From an uncultured Pelagibacteraceae bacterium (GTDB lineage Bacteria; Pseudomonadota; Alphaproteobacteria; Pelagibacterales; Pelagibacteraceae): a stretch of 64,000 nt of DNA. Both the position numbers and the translations under genes were made by a program. Below are positions 35,337 through 43,760 of this stretch, in pieces; within the stretch, counting starts at the first letter, position 1, and each line of letters starts with the position of its first letter. The stretch spans positions 57,808-121,807 of the forward strand of contig CACPGZ010000002.1 of assembly GCA_902633585.1 (NCBI GenBank), in the 5' to 3' direction. Below the pieces are notes generated by a model, which had not been told where the DNA came from, made no database searches, and was given only the letters and a program-made list of their open reading frames with translations.

Positions 35337-36527
35337 ATGAGAAAATTAATTATTGCTGCATTTATGTTTGTATCTAGTTTTGGAACAAACGTAATAGCAG
35401 ATGGTCATTCAATTAAAATGGGGATTATCTTAGGATTTACTGGTCCTATCGAGTCTCTAACACCAGCCATGGCTGCCTCTGCTGAATTGGCTTTCAAAGA
35501 AGCTTCAGACTCTGGATCGCTATTAGGTGGAAAAAAAATTAAACCAATTAGAGCAGACTCAACTTGTGTAGACTCAGCGGCAGCTACTGCAGCAGCCGAA
35601 GGTGTTATAGCACAAGGTGTTGCAGCAATTATGGGAGCTGACTGTTCAGGCGTAACAGGTGCGATTGCATCTAATGTTGCAGTACCAAATGGTGTTGTAA
35701 TGATTTCACCTTCAGCAACATCTCCAGGTTTAACAACTTTAGACGATAAAGGATATTTTTTTAGAACAGCTCCTTCAGATGCTAGAGGTGGTCAGATCTT
35801 AGCTGATGTTACTAAAGACAAAAAAATTAAAAGTGTAGCTATTACTTATACTAATAACGACTATGGAAAAGGTTTAGCTGATGTTTACAAAGCAGCTGTT
35901 GAGTCTCATGGTATTAAAGTTACTACAGTAACTGCACACGAAGATGGTAAAGCAGACTACTCATCAGAAGTAGCAACACTTGCTTCAGCTGGTGGAGATG
36001 CGGTAGCAGTGATAGGTTATTTAGACCAAGGTGGCAAAGGTATCATTCAAGCATCTTTAGACTCTGGTGCATTTGATAGATTTATTTTATCAGATGGTAT
36101 GATTGGTCAATCTTTAGTTGATGCATTCGGAAAAGATTTGAATAAATCTTTTGGTTCACTACCGGGTTCAACTGGAAAAGGAGCTGGAGTATTTACTAAA
36201 GTAGCAAGTGCTGCTGGTATTGATAGTTCTGGTCCATACACAGGAGAATCTTATGATGCTGCTGCTTTGATAGTTTTAGCAATGCAAGCAGGTAACTCAA
36301 CTGATAGAGCCTCAATTGCAAAAAATGTAATGGATGTAGCTAATGGTCCTGGAACAAAGATTTATCCGGGTGAATTAAAAAAAGGTTTAGATTTATTAGC
36401 TAAAGGTAAAAAAGTTGACTACGAAGGTGCAACTGGAGTTACTTTTACTAGCGTCGGTGAAGCTGAAGGTTCTTTCTTAGAACAAGAAGTTAAAGGCGGA
36501 AAATTCAAAACTAAAAAACAAAGATAA
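35337..36527 (+). CDS. Branched-chain amino acid-type ABC transporter binding protein (system A)
   Basis: Periplasmic solute-binding protein of the LivJ/type-1 fold, 396 residues with signal peptide ending near VIADGHS (residues 1-23). It has IKMGIILGFTGPIESLTPAM, AIMGADCSGVTGAIA and SPSATSPGLTTL, where the ligand carboxylate is usually held by adjacent Ser/Thr/Ala. One cysteine pair is likely (near STCVDSA and GADCSG). AGGA stands before the ATG. It points towards the opposite-strand liv permease genes and is ended by a strong terminator, an arrangement that lets it be made in excess. The ligand is not certain; hydrophobic or small amino acids are usual. Confidence 0.88.
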   Translation: MRKLIIAAFMFVSSFGTNVIADGHSIKMGIILGFTGPIESLTPAMAASAELAFKEASDSGSLLGGKKIKPIRADSTCVDSAAATAAAEGVIAQGVAAIMGADCSGVTGAIASNVAVPNGVVMISPSATSPGLTTLDDKGYFFRTAPSDARGGQILADVTKDKKIKSVAITYTNNDYGKGLADVYKAAVESHGIKVTTVTAHEDGKADYSSEVATLASAGGDAVAVIGYLDQGGKGIIQASLDSGAFDRFILSDGMIGQSLVDAFGKDLNKSFGSLPGSTGKGAGVFTKVASAAGIDSSGPYTGESYDAAALIVLAMQAGNSTDRASIAKNVMDVANGPGTKIYPGELKKGLDLLAKGKKVDYEGATGVTFTSVGEAEGSFLEQEVKGGKFKTKKQR

Positions 36528-36542
36528 TTTGTCTTAAAATTT

Positions 36543-36578
36543 AAACCCCCGACATTAATTTGTTGGGGGTTTTTTTTT
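36543..36578 (+). terminator. Rho-independent terminator of the system A binding protein gene
   Basis: A 12-base-pair stem (36543-36554 with 36561-36572, including one G-T pair) with loop TTAATT, followed by a run of T to 36578. The stem includes CCCCC/GGGGG. It follows the stop by 15 bases on the + strand. Confidence 0.9.
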
Positions 36579-36671
36579 ACAACAAATAAATTTTATAGTA
36601 TAATTTTATTGTCTTGATTTAGAAAATAACTCTACTTGCTGGGACTTTAAACACAACGCTAAAAGAGAAAA

Positions 36672-36839
36672 ATGAAACTGATAATACAATCAATCAAAAA
36701 CTATTTTAAATCAAAAAAGGATAAAGGTTTAGATCCTGTATTCTTTGAAAAAATAAGTGATAAAAATACTTCTAGAGATGAAATGCTAGAAAATTTAATT
36801 AAAGCATTAAAAAAGAATGGCTGGACTTTAAAAAAATAA
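36672..36839 (+). CDS. Small 55-residue ORF of unknown function
   Basis: An ATG ORF not matching any family I know, with AGAG a few bases upstream. It encodes 55 residues: a basic N-terminal half (MKLIIQSIKNYFKSKKDKG), then LDPVFFEKISDKNTSRDEML and a terminal KALKKNGWTLKK; amphipathic helix likely. It follows the binding-protein terminator after 93 bases and is in the otherwise gene-free 36528-36903 stretch. It has no signal peptide. Could be chance, but its composition resembles real proteins. Confidence 0.5.
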   Translation: MKLIIQSIKNYFKSKKDKGLDPVFFEKISDKNTSRDEMLENLIKALKKNGWTLKK

Positions 36840-36899
36840 ATATTTATCTGCCATATATAAAGCCCAAGCTATTGCAGCACCCGTAATAATATATTTCAT
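36828..36899 (-). CDS. Possible 23-residue hydrophobic ORF after livM
   Basis: On the minus strand an ATG at 36899, 4 bases after the livM stop, encodes 23 residues with a central hydrophobic helix (MKYIITGAAIAWALYMADKY). Its end overlaps the small + strand ORF. Could be a membrane-microprotein cotranscribed with livM or chance. Confidence 0.3.
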   Translation of the reverse strand: MKYIITGAAIAWALYMADKYLFF

Positions 36900-36903
36900 A
36901 ATT

Positions 36904-38274
36904 TTATTTTATTTCTATTTTTTCAGGAAGTATACCCTTTGGTCTGTATCTCATTATTAATAATAAACCTACTCCCATCATTAAAAATCTGAAATAAGGA
37001 ACACTTTCAATTAAATGAACTTTTAAAAAATGTGTGTCATCTAAGCCTGCCGTTGTTAGATTGACTAAGTACAATCCTATTGGTGCTGCCTCAATCCATA
37101 AGAACCAAACTACGAAACCTCCAAGAATTGCTCCAAAATTGTTTCCACTTCCGCCAACAATTACCATTACCCAAATCAAAAAAGTATATCTCAAGGGTCT
37201 ATAACTCCCTGGTGTAAATAATCCATCTTGAGTTACAAGCATAGCGCCTGCAATACCAACAATAGCTGATCCTAAAACAAAAATTAACAAATGCTGTTTG
37301 ACTACATTTTTTCCCATAGCATTAGCAGCCTCTTCATTATCTCTGATAGCTCTCATCATTCTTCCCCAAGGAGAATAAAGAGCTTTTTGAGTTAAGATTA
37401 AAAGAATAATCACAACAATTAAAAACAAACCTGAATAACAAAGTTTCACAAATATTGATGATCCTTCAATTACAAATTGATTAAGAGCTTCTTGCCTTTC
37501 TAACAGATCAGAAATTAAAGCTAATTTTCCTGAATTAAATTTTTCAACTAGATTTATAAACCATTCTGTTTCTTGTAAGTTAACTTCATATGGAGCAGGA
37601 CGTTTTAAACCAATCACATTTTTAACACCTCTAGTTAGCCAGTCTTCATGTTTTATAATTGCTATTACTATTTCTGATATTAGTAATGTAGCTATTGCTA
37701 AATAATCAGCTCTTAAGCCTAATGCTACCTTACCAATGACAAAGGCTAATCCCCCTGCAAAGAAGGCGCCAATAATCCAAGAAAAAATTATTGGAAGCCC
37801 TAGACCACCTAAAAATCCAGTTCTTGCTGGATTTACTTCCTCAATTGCTTCAATACCAGGTTCAGAGACAAGTCGTATAGTGATTATTCCTGAAATGATA
37901 ATTGCAGCGATAATATAATTTCTAATTCTAGATTTTTGATATCTTTTGAGAACAAATCTAACAGCTAAAATAATTCCAATAATTAGAAATAGACTTAATA
38001 GAATGTTGGTACCCCCTGCACTCCATGCCTCTTGAACTGGATTAACAGAAATTAATACTGCAGCAAGACCACCTAAAGCTGTAAAACCCATTATTCCAAA
38101 GTTAATTAAACCAGCATAACCCCATTGAATATTGGCACCCATCGTCATAACAGCTGAAATCAAACAAAGATTAAAGATAGATAAAGCAATATTCCAAGAT
38201 TGGAATATACCTACAAGGATAATCAATCCCATCATAATACTATAAGCTGTAACTACATCTAAATTTTTTCTCAC
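36904..38274 (-). CDS. livM: Branched-chain amino acid-type ABC permease LivM (system A)
   Basis: Inner-membrane permease of 456 residues. The conserved permease core is visible as GYAGLINFGIMGFTALGGLA near the N-terminus, LALGLRADYLAIATL-like VALGLRADYLAIATLLISEI, and EEAANAMGKNVVKQHLLIFV with RPLRYTFLIWVMVIVGGSGN. It is longer than usual (system B LivM has 352), with extra helices and a polar loop at about 110-290. Four-base overlap with livH upstream. It exchanges substrate with the binding protein encoded on the opposite strand. Confidence 0.88.
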   Translation of the reverse strand: MRKNLDVVTAYSIMMGLIILVGIFQSWNIALSIFNLCLISAVMTMGANIQWGYAGLINFGIMGFTALGGLAAVLISVNPVQEAWSAGGTNILLSLFLIIGIILAVRFVLKRYQKSRIRNYIIAAIIISGIITIRLVSEPGIEAIEEVNPARTGFLGGLGLPIIFSWIIGAFFAGGLAFVIGKVALGLRADYLAIATLLISEIVIAIIKHEDWLTRGVKNVIGLKRPAPYEVNLQETEWFINLVEKFNSGKLALISDLLERQEALNQFVIEGSSIFVKLCYSGLFLIVVIILLILTQKALYSPWGRMMRAIRDNEEAANAMGKNVVKQHLLIFVLGSAIVGIAGAMLVTQDGLFTPGSYRPLRYTFLIWVMVIVGGSGNNFGAILGGFVVWFLWIEAAPIGLYLVNLTTAGLDDTHFLKVHLIESVPYFRFLMMGVGLLLIMRYRPKGILPEKIEIK

Positions 38275-39281
38275 AATATCTTTCCTTTAAATATTCCTGA
38301 AGGTCGATATAGCAAGACAATTACTAATATAGAAAAAGATACTGCAAATTTGTAGTCAGTTGAAAGTAACTGAATTAAACCATCAGGCTCCATACTTTCT
38401 GGCAAAACATACATAAAGAATTTCTTATATGCGTAGGTTAAAAGTATTTCAGAAAAAGCAATTACATAACCTCCTAAAAATGCTCCAAAAGGATTACCAA
38501 TTCCCCCTACTATTGCAGCAGCAAATATTGGGAGCATGTTATTAAAATAAGTAAATGGCTTAAAACTTTTATCTAAACCATACAAAACTCCACCAATTGT
38601 TGCTAAAATTGCAGCAATTATCCAAGTTATCATCACAATTTTTTTTGGATCTATTCCAGAGAGTAATGCTAAATCTTCATTATCAGAGTAAGCTTTCATA
38701 CTTTTACCAGTTTTAGTTTTGTTTAAAAACCAGAATAAAGTTGAAACTAAAATTATTGTAACAACAATTGTAATTACTTGTGTTGACTTAATAGCAAGTC
38801 CTTCATTTAAACCTGTCATTTCCTTAAACTCATTAGCTCTAATCAAAAATTTCTCACCATCAAAAAATCTTCTATCCGATGGACCAATTATAATTCTTAC
38901 TACTGCCTGAGTAACAAACATTACCCCTATACTTACCATTGCTAATTGAACTGGAGGACTTTTATTTAGTCTGTAATATTTAAATACAAACTTATCAATA
39001 ATTAGCATGTATAAACCCATAAACAGAATTGCAAAAGGTATTGATACAAGTGCAGTGGGTAAAAAACCAAGTGTTAGACCAATAGACTGAAAGTACCATG
39101 TAAAAAATATTGCAACCATTGTGCCAAAAGACATCATGTCTCCAGTTGCAAAGTTTGCAAAACGCAGTATCCCATAAATTAAAGTTACAAATATAGCCCC
39201 AATTGCTAATTGAGATCCGTAAGTTAAAGCAGGAACAAAAATATAGTTTAATAAAAGAACTAATGCATTTACAAAATCCAT
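38271..39281 (-). CDS. livH: Branched-chain amino acid-type ABC permease LivH (system A)
   Basis: Second permease, 336 residues. Family motifs: LIYGILRFANFATGDMMSFG near the N-terminus, FLNKTKTGKSMKAYSDNEDL, the EAA-like loop near GIDPKKIVMITWIIAAILA, and AAAIVGGIGNPFGAFLGGYV. It starts one base after the livF stop and overlaps livM by 4 bases, so the set is coupled. Confidence 0.88.
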   Translation of the reverse strand: MDFVNALVLLLNYIFVPALTYGSQLAIGAIFVTLIYGILRFANFATGDMMSFGTMVAIFFTWYFQSIGLTLGFLPTALVSIPFAILFMGLYMLIIDKFVFKYYRLNKSPPVQLAMVSIGVMFVTQAVVRIIIGPSDRRFFDGEKFLIRANEFKEMTGLNEGLAIKSTQVITIVVTIILVSTLFWFLNKTKTGKSMKAYSDNEDLALLSGIDPKKIVMITWIIAAILATIGGVLYGLDKSFKPFTYFNNMLPIFAAAIVGGIGNPFGAFLGGYVIAFSEILLTYAYKKFFMYVLPESMEPDGLIQLLSTDYKFAVSFSILVIVLLYRPSGIFKGKIL

Positions 39282-39989
39282 TTAACCTCCTAAAAAAGAG
39301 CTTCTCACTCTTGGATCGTTTAACAATTCTTTTCCTGTCCCTGAATACCGATTTTCACCGGTGACTAATACATATCCTCTATCAGAAATATTAAGAGCTT
39401 GTTTTGCATTCTGTTCCACCATTAAAATTGCAACATTTGTTTTTTTTACTTTTATAATATGATCGAAAAGTTCATCCATCACTATTGGAGAAACTCCAGC
39501 AGTTGGTTCATCTAACATAAGCACGGATGGCTTAATCATCAGAGCCCTTCCAAGAGCAACTTGTTGTCTTTGACCTCCTGACAATTCTCCCACAAATTGT
39601 TTTCTTTTTTCATTCAAAATCGGAAAAAGATTGTAAATTTCGTCAATTACTTTTTTATAATCATGATTAACTAAAAAAGCTCCCATCTCTAAATTTTCCT
39701 CAACTGTCATTCCTGCAAATACATTTTTTATTTGTGGTACGAATGAAATTCCCTCTTTCACTCTATCTTGTGGAGAAAGCGTTGAAATGTCCTTACCATT
39801 AATAATTACAGAACCTGATTTTAAATTTAATAAACCTAACATTGCTTTCATTGCAGTAGATTTTCCAGCTCCATTAGGTCCAAGAATTGATACTATTTCT
39901 CCTCTTTCCACATTAAGAGAGCATGAATTAATTATGTTTGGACCTTTTCCATATCCGCCTGTCATGTTATTTCCTTCAAAAAATGCCAT
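39282..39989 (-). CDS. livF: Branched-chain amino acid-type ABC ATPase LivF (system A)
   Basis: ATP-binding subunit, 235 residues. Walker A GPNGAGKSTAMKAMLG, Q-loop VPQIKNVF, signature LSGGQRQQVALGRALM and Walker B VLMLDEPTAGVSP are all present. The LivF type is recognised by the shorter C-terminus and the SSFLGG end. It starts 2 bases after the livG stop. Confidence 0.9.
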   Translation of the reverse strand: MAFFEGNNMTGGYGKGPNIINSCSLNVERGEIVSILGPNGAGKSTAMKAMLGLLNLKSGSVIINGKDISTLSPQDRVKEGISFVPQIKNVFAGMTVEENLEMGAFLVNHDYKKVIDEIYNLFPILNEKRKQFVGELSGGQRQQVALGRALMIKPSVLMLDEPTAGVSPIVMDELFDHIIKVKKTNVAILMVEQNAKQALNISDRGYVLVTGENRYSGTGKELLNDPRVRSSFLGG

Positions 39990-39991
39990 AT

Positions 39992-40777
39992 TTAATTATC
40001 TTTAAGTTTTGATCCTTTGCCTAGGTAACTTTCAATAACTCTCTCGTCTTTTTTTGCATCTGATACAGAACCTTCAAATAGAACAGAACCCTCTGCCATA
40101 ACAATTACTGGATCACATAATCTGCCAATAAAATCCATATCATGTTCAATCATACAAAAAGTATAACCTTTCTCTTTGTTTAATTTTTCAATAGCAGTAC
40201 CTAAATCTTTTAATAAAGTTCTATTAACGCCTGCGCCAACCTCATCTAATAATACTAATTTAGCATCCACCATCATTGTTCTTCCTAATTCTAATAGTTT
40301 TTTTTGCCCTCCAGATAGATTCCCAGCTAATTCATTTTTTAAATGACTTAAATTCAAAAAATCAACTACTTCCATTGCTTTTTCCTTAATTTGACTTTCT
40401 TCTTTTGCGACTAATTCAGGCTTAAGTAAAGCATTCATTAACTTTTCTCCAGATTGATTGCCTGGTACCATCATTAAATTTTCTAATACTGATAAATTCG
40501 TAAATTCATGTGCTATTTGAAAAGTTCTTAATAACCCTTTTGAAAATAATTCATAAGACGGAACGTCAGTAATATTTTCATCATTAAATAGCACACTTCC
40601 AGCAGACGATTTTAAATTTCCAGCAATAAGATTAAATAAAGTTGTTTTTCCTGAACCGTTAGGTCCTATTATTCCCGTTATGGTTCCCTGTTTTACTTTT
40701 AAAGAGCAATTAAATACAGCAGCTAATCCACCAAAATATTTGGATAAGTTATTTATTTCTAAGATATTGTCTTGCAT
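39992..40777 (-). CDS. livG: Branched-chain amino acid-type ABC ATPase LivG (system A)
   Basis: ATP-binding subunit, 261 residues. Walker A GPNGSGKTTLFNLIAG, ABC signature LSGGQKKLLELGRTMM and Walker B LVLLDEVGAGVN are visible, where Val replaces the usual Pro after Glu. The LivG-type RTFQIAHEF motif is present. It follows the proC-like gene after 12 bases. Confidence 0.9.
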   Translation of the reverse strand: MQDNILEINNLSKYFGGLAAVFNCSLKVKQGTITGIIGPNGSGKTTLFNLIAGNLKSSAGSVLFNDENITDVPSYELFSKGLLRTFQIAHEFTNLSVLENLMMVPGNQSGEKLMNALLKPELVAKEESQIKEKAMEVVDFLNLSHLKNELAGNLSGGQKKLLELGRTMMVDAKLVLLDEVGAGVNRTLLKDLGTAIEKLNKEKGYTFCMIEHDMDFIGRLCDPVIVMAEGSVLFEGSVSDAKKDERVIESYLGKGSKLKDN

Positions 40778-40789
40778 CCCTAAATTAGA

Positions 40790-41548
40790 CTATAATCTCT
40801 TATAAATTTTATTAAGTGATTTTTCTAATAATCTATAATAGCCTGATTTTCTCAAATCATTAACACCTTGCCAATTTAATCCACCTGGTGTTTGATCATT
40901 TACTAAATTTTTTAGTGGCTTAGATGAATTAATTAATGCTAACTCAGCTAATGCTGAATATAACAAAGTCACATATTTTTGAGCATCGATTCTATTTATT
41001 TTTTTTCTAATCAGCCATTTTGATAGAATATTCATTGATTCGAAAAACGAGGCCATAGTACCTGAGATTGCCCAAAAATTTTTTGATAATTTTTCATTTT
41101 TAATTTCTATTGTTGTGCCAATCTTATCAAAAAAACTTTTTACTTTTTTATTAGGTGGAAAAATTGCAACTGGACCTTTTCCCAACCTGATTGGTGGCAT
41201 AGGAATAGCTCTTATAATAATCGATTTTGTTTTAATCAATTTCTTTAATTTTGTATAATTTGTGGTTGACATAAAACTTACTATAATTTGTCCTTTTCTA
41301 AATTGAAGTTCAGGTAATATTGCTTCTCCAACTTTAGGTAAAATTCCAAGAAATACCCAATTTGCCTTATTGATAACTTCTTGATTATCTTTAGCGATAA
41401 TAACTCTCTTAAAATATCTTTTTAAGTAAAGGGCTCTGATTTTGTTTCTTGGGGAAATAATTATCTTTTTATATTTAATTTTTGATTTGCTTATACCAAC
41501 TATTATATCTGAAACGATGTTTCCTGTTCCTATGAAACCTAAGTTCAT
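40790..41548 (-). CDS. Pyrroline-5-carboxylate reductase-like protein
   Basis: NAD(P)-dependent reductase of the ProC fold. The canonical N-terminus MNLGFIGTGNIVSDIIVGI starts at ATG 41548; the frame is open further to 41611, but that region is a terminator hairpin for the neighbouring gene, so the shorter start is used (252 residues). FLGILPKVGEAILPEL and SIIIRAIPMPPIRLGKGPVA match the family. The C-terminal signature TPGGTT reads TPGGLN, so true proline-biosynthetic activity is not certain. It is first in the row with livGFHM, which suggests a role on an imported amino acid. Confidence 0.75.
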   Translation of the reverse strand: MNLGFIGTGNIVSDIIVGISKSKIKYKKIIISPRNKIRALYLKRYFKRVIIAKDNQEVINKANWVFLGILPKVGEAILPELQFRKGQIIVSFMSTTNYTKLKKLIKTKSIIIRAIPMPPIRLGKGPVAIFPPNKKVKSFFDKIGTTIEIKNEKLSKNFWAISGTMASFFESMNILSKWLIRKKINRIDAQKYVTLLYSALAELALINSSKPLKNLVNDQTPGGLNWQGVNDLRKSGYYRLLEKSLNKIYKRL

Positions 41549-41578
41549 TGATGCAATATATACTTTTCTATATAAAAA

Positions 41579-41608
41579 AAAAGACCAGCTTATTAAAGCT
41601 GGTCTTTT
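41579..41608 (-). terminator. Rho-independent terminator downstream of the beta-barrel gene
   Basis: Perfect 13-base-pair stem (41579-41591 with 41596-41608, core AGACCAGCTT), loop of 4, followed on the minus strand by a T-tract. It ends the transcript of the 42310-41636 gene and separates it from the proC-liv operon. Confidence 0.9.
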
Positions 41609-41635
41609 CAAATTTAATTATAAAGCTTTATTTAA

Positions 41636-42310
41636 TTAAAAAGCTTTACCAATACTAATTCTTGCGTGAGTTCCACTTTCGATCTGAGCAGTTACAGTTG
41701 TTCTTGTTGTGCTAGATTTACTTGTTACTTTTTCGTATTCACTTGCTCCGACTTCACCTCTGATAAACATACCACCCATGTCTCTTTCAAAACCTAAACT
41801 AAGATGTCCACCCAAAAAATCTTGGTCTGGGTAAGTAGAATTTGTTTGAGTATCAGTTGTTGTCTTGTTTTTAATATCAGTACTTACTACATTAGCATTA
41901 TGGTGAGATACCATAGCTTTAATGTAAGCACCTGAATCACCAAGACCCATAGTTACATATCCACCGTAGTTCTCTTCGATTTCTACAGTAGCCTTGTTAG
42001 TTTGACAGGCAGCAGCTCCACCGCAAGATCTTACGTTAGTTACGCTAACGTCTGCAATATCGTATGGCGCTACGTCAATACCAATTGCCATTGATCCTAT
42101 TGGAGTATCGAAACCTTTTTCAATGAAGAATGAACCGATAACACCTTGTATGTCCTCGCTTCTAGTTTGTTCAACTCCTCTTGACATTTCTTCAGAGTTT
42201 CCAGTCGCATCTAATCCCATGGCAGTGATACCAACTTTGAATTCAGCATTAGAAACTGTCGAAAAACCAGCAAAAAGTAGAGTTATTAAAATAGTTTTTA
42301 TAGTTTTCAT
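41636..42310 (-). CDS. Putative outer-membrane beta-barrel protein
   Basis: I do not recognise a named family. The 224-residue protein has a signal peptide (MKTIKTILITLLFAGFSTVS, cleaved after SNA), alternating polar/hydrophobic strands such as GAYIKAMVSHHNANVV and GGMFIRGEVGASEYEK, and ends in Phe (ISIGKAF), the outer-membrane insertion signal. One Cys pair is likely (SCGGAAACQ). Start 42310 is chosen because GGAAGA stands just upstream; an earlier ATG at 42322 has no such site. It has its own terminator and stands alone. Confidence 0.7.
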   Translation of the reverse strand: MKTIKTILITLLFAGFSTVSNAEFKVGITAMGLDATGNSEEMSRGVEQTRSEDIQGVIGSFFIEKGFDTPIGSMAIGIDVAPYDIADVSVTNVRSCGGAAACQTNKATVEIEENYGGYVTMGLGDSGAYIKAMVSHHNANVVSTDIKNKTTTDTQTNSTYPDQDFLGGHLSLGFERDMGGMFIRGEVGASEYEKVTSKSSTTRTTVTAQIESGTHARISIGKAF

Positions 42311-42320
42311 ATTATCTTCC

Positions 42321-42336
42321 AATTAATTAATTAATT
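42321..42336. repeat. AATT tetranucleotide repeat in the 5' leader
   Basis: Four tandem AATT units between the coding start at 42310 and the upstream promoter region. A related attaattaattaat stretch lies at 49244-49257 in the leader of another exported protein gene. May be only AT-rich leader sequence. Confidence 0.5.
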
Positions 42337-42451
42337 AGAGTTTAAATACCATAAACTTTAATTTTTTGCTAGTTTAATGCCCAAATTATGTAGGATTAAC
42401 AATTATTTTCTATAAATGTGGTATTAATACAACAGTAAATATTATTGGTTT

Positions 42452-43390
42452 TTAGATATTTCTATTACTAATTGAGTTTATTTCCTCAAAAAAGGAACCT
42501 CTAATTCTTAATAATTCCCTAAATAAATCTTGATTCTCCCTAAAAGGTTTTCTTCCATGAAGCCAAAAATAGTTATTTGCAACAATTGTTGATCCAATAG
42601 GCAACTTTGTAACAATTTTATTTTTGCTTCCTTCAAGACAATCAGACAGTTTTTGTAGATAATTTCCTTGTTCCATATTTTTGGGCTCTGGAAACTGGTC
42701 TATATAGGATATTTTAGGTCTTCCTTTATCATCTTTTGAAAAAACAGGGTGGCTGACCTTATAATCAACATTTTTACTTTTTGGAGATCCCCAAATAAAT
42801 TGTTGTCTGCCTACTGGGTTATTGAATAATTGATCACAAAACTCCCAATCATCCAAGTGTAACATTGCTGTCTCACCGCCTTTGACGTTTTTTTCCTCAA
42901 TTTTTGTCATAAGTAACCAATCAGTTATTTCTTTCACATATGTGCCATCTGTATGTAAATCCATGTTCTTGTAGGCTTTTCTGAGATAAGAGTCACTTTT
43001 ATCTTCATGCTTAATATTAAATCTTGCATAATATTTTCCTGCCATTGAGTCGAAGTTCGGATTTCCAATCAAATAGGAAATTGCTGTGGATAATTTTACT
43101 AAAAATTTATCGTCTAGTTTGAGTTTCATTTTTTTTGGTGAAATAATAAAGCAACCAGTATTTCTGTCTCTCAAAATGGTATTTAGTACTTCACTAAGCT
43201 TTGATCCTGTCAAATCGTCAAGATTTTTGGCAATTGTAAATCTTGAAAATGGTTTTAATTCTAGCGCTGTTAGATCAAATTTATTGAACGAAGATTTTAA
43301 TTTTTTTAATATTTCTTCCTCAATTTTTATTTCATATATTCGTTTAGAACTTTTGTGAAAAGAGATGTCTAAATTTTTTACTTTATACAT
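42452..43390 (-). CDS. glaH: CsiD/GlaH-like glutarate 2-hydroxylase
   Basis: Fe(II)/2-oxoglutarate oxygenase of the CsiD family, which hydroxylates glutarate to L-2-hydroxyglutarate in lysine breakdown. The 312-residue protein shows the facial triad His146-x-Asp148 (MDLHTDGTYV) and distal His278 (YFWLHGRKPF), plus RELLRIRGSF for 2-oxoglutarate. The segments EEKNVKGGETAMLHLDDWE and GRPKISYIDQFPEPK match CsiD closely. In E. coli its partner is LhgO, which is not adjacent here. It stands between a beta-barrel gene and azlD. Confidence 0.85.
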   Translation of the reverse strand: MYKVKNLDISFHKSSKRIYEIKIEEEILKKLKSSFNKFDLTALELKPFSRFTIAKNLDDLTGSKLSEVLNTILRDRNTGCFIISPKKMKLKLDDKFLVKLSTAISYLIGNPNFDSMAGKYYARFNIKHEDKSDSYLRKAYKNMDLHTDGTYVKEITDWLLMTKIEEKNVKGGETAMLHLDDWEFCDQLFNNPVGRQQFIWGSPKSKNVDYKVSHPVFSKDDKGRPKISYIDQFPEPKNMEQGNYLQKLSDCLEGSKNKIVTKLPIGSTIVANNYFWLHGRKPFRENQDLFRELLRIRGSFFEEINSISNRNI

Positions 43391-43436
43391 AAAGGATATA
43401 ATAGTTTGATTTTAATTTTTTTCAAATTTTTTTAAT

Positions 43437-43760
43437 CTAAAAAAAGTAATTTAAAAAAGATAACAGAAACGCAGAAAAGACTGTGGGATAAACCACATTT
43501 CTGTTAGTAATAAAAAATAATAATATTGAGATTAAAATTACCATAAATCTAATAGTATAACCTACCTCTGATAGGTCTCCCTCTGGGAAAATAATTATTC
43601 TAGTAATTAAAGCAGCTAAGGTGGAATAAGCTAAGCAATTAAACCACCTGAATATTTTTGATTTTTCTTTTATATTTTTAGAACTAATAACACCAAAAAA
43701 TCTAGACAAATAAGTTGCTATTGAGGTAATTAAAATTGCAGACACTACCGCACTACTCAT
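43437..43760 (-). CDS. azlD: AzlD family branched-chain amino acid export subunit
   Basis: Small membrane protein of 107 residues with about three to four helices. I use ATG at 43760, which overlaps the azlC stop as ATGA, giving MSSAVVSAILITSIATYLSR; a longer reading from 43823 lies inside azlC. AzlC-AzlD together are thought to export branched-chain amino acids. Placement behind livF of system B links it to leucine/isoleucine/valine handling. Confidence 0.88.
   Translation of the reverse strand: MSSAVVSAILITSIATYLSRFFGVISSKNIKEKSKIFRWFNCLAYSTLAALITRIIIFPEGDLSEVGYTIRFMVILISILLFFITNRNVVYPTVFSAFLLSFLNYFF

Noticed and set aside
41549..41611. Longer N-terminus for the ProC-like protein
   Set aside because: It would start inside the terminator hairpin of the preceding gene, and MNLGFIGTGN is the canonical start.
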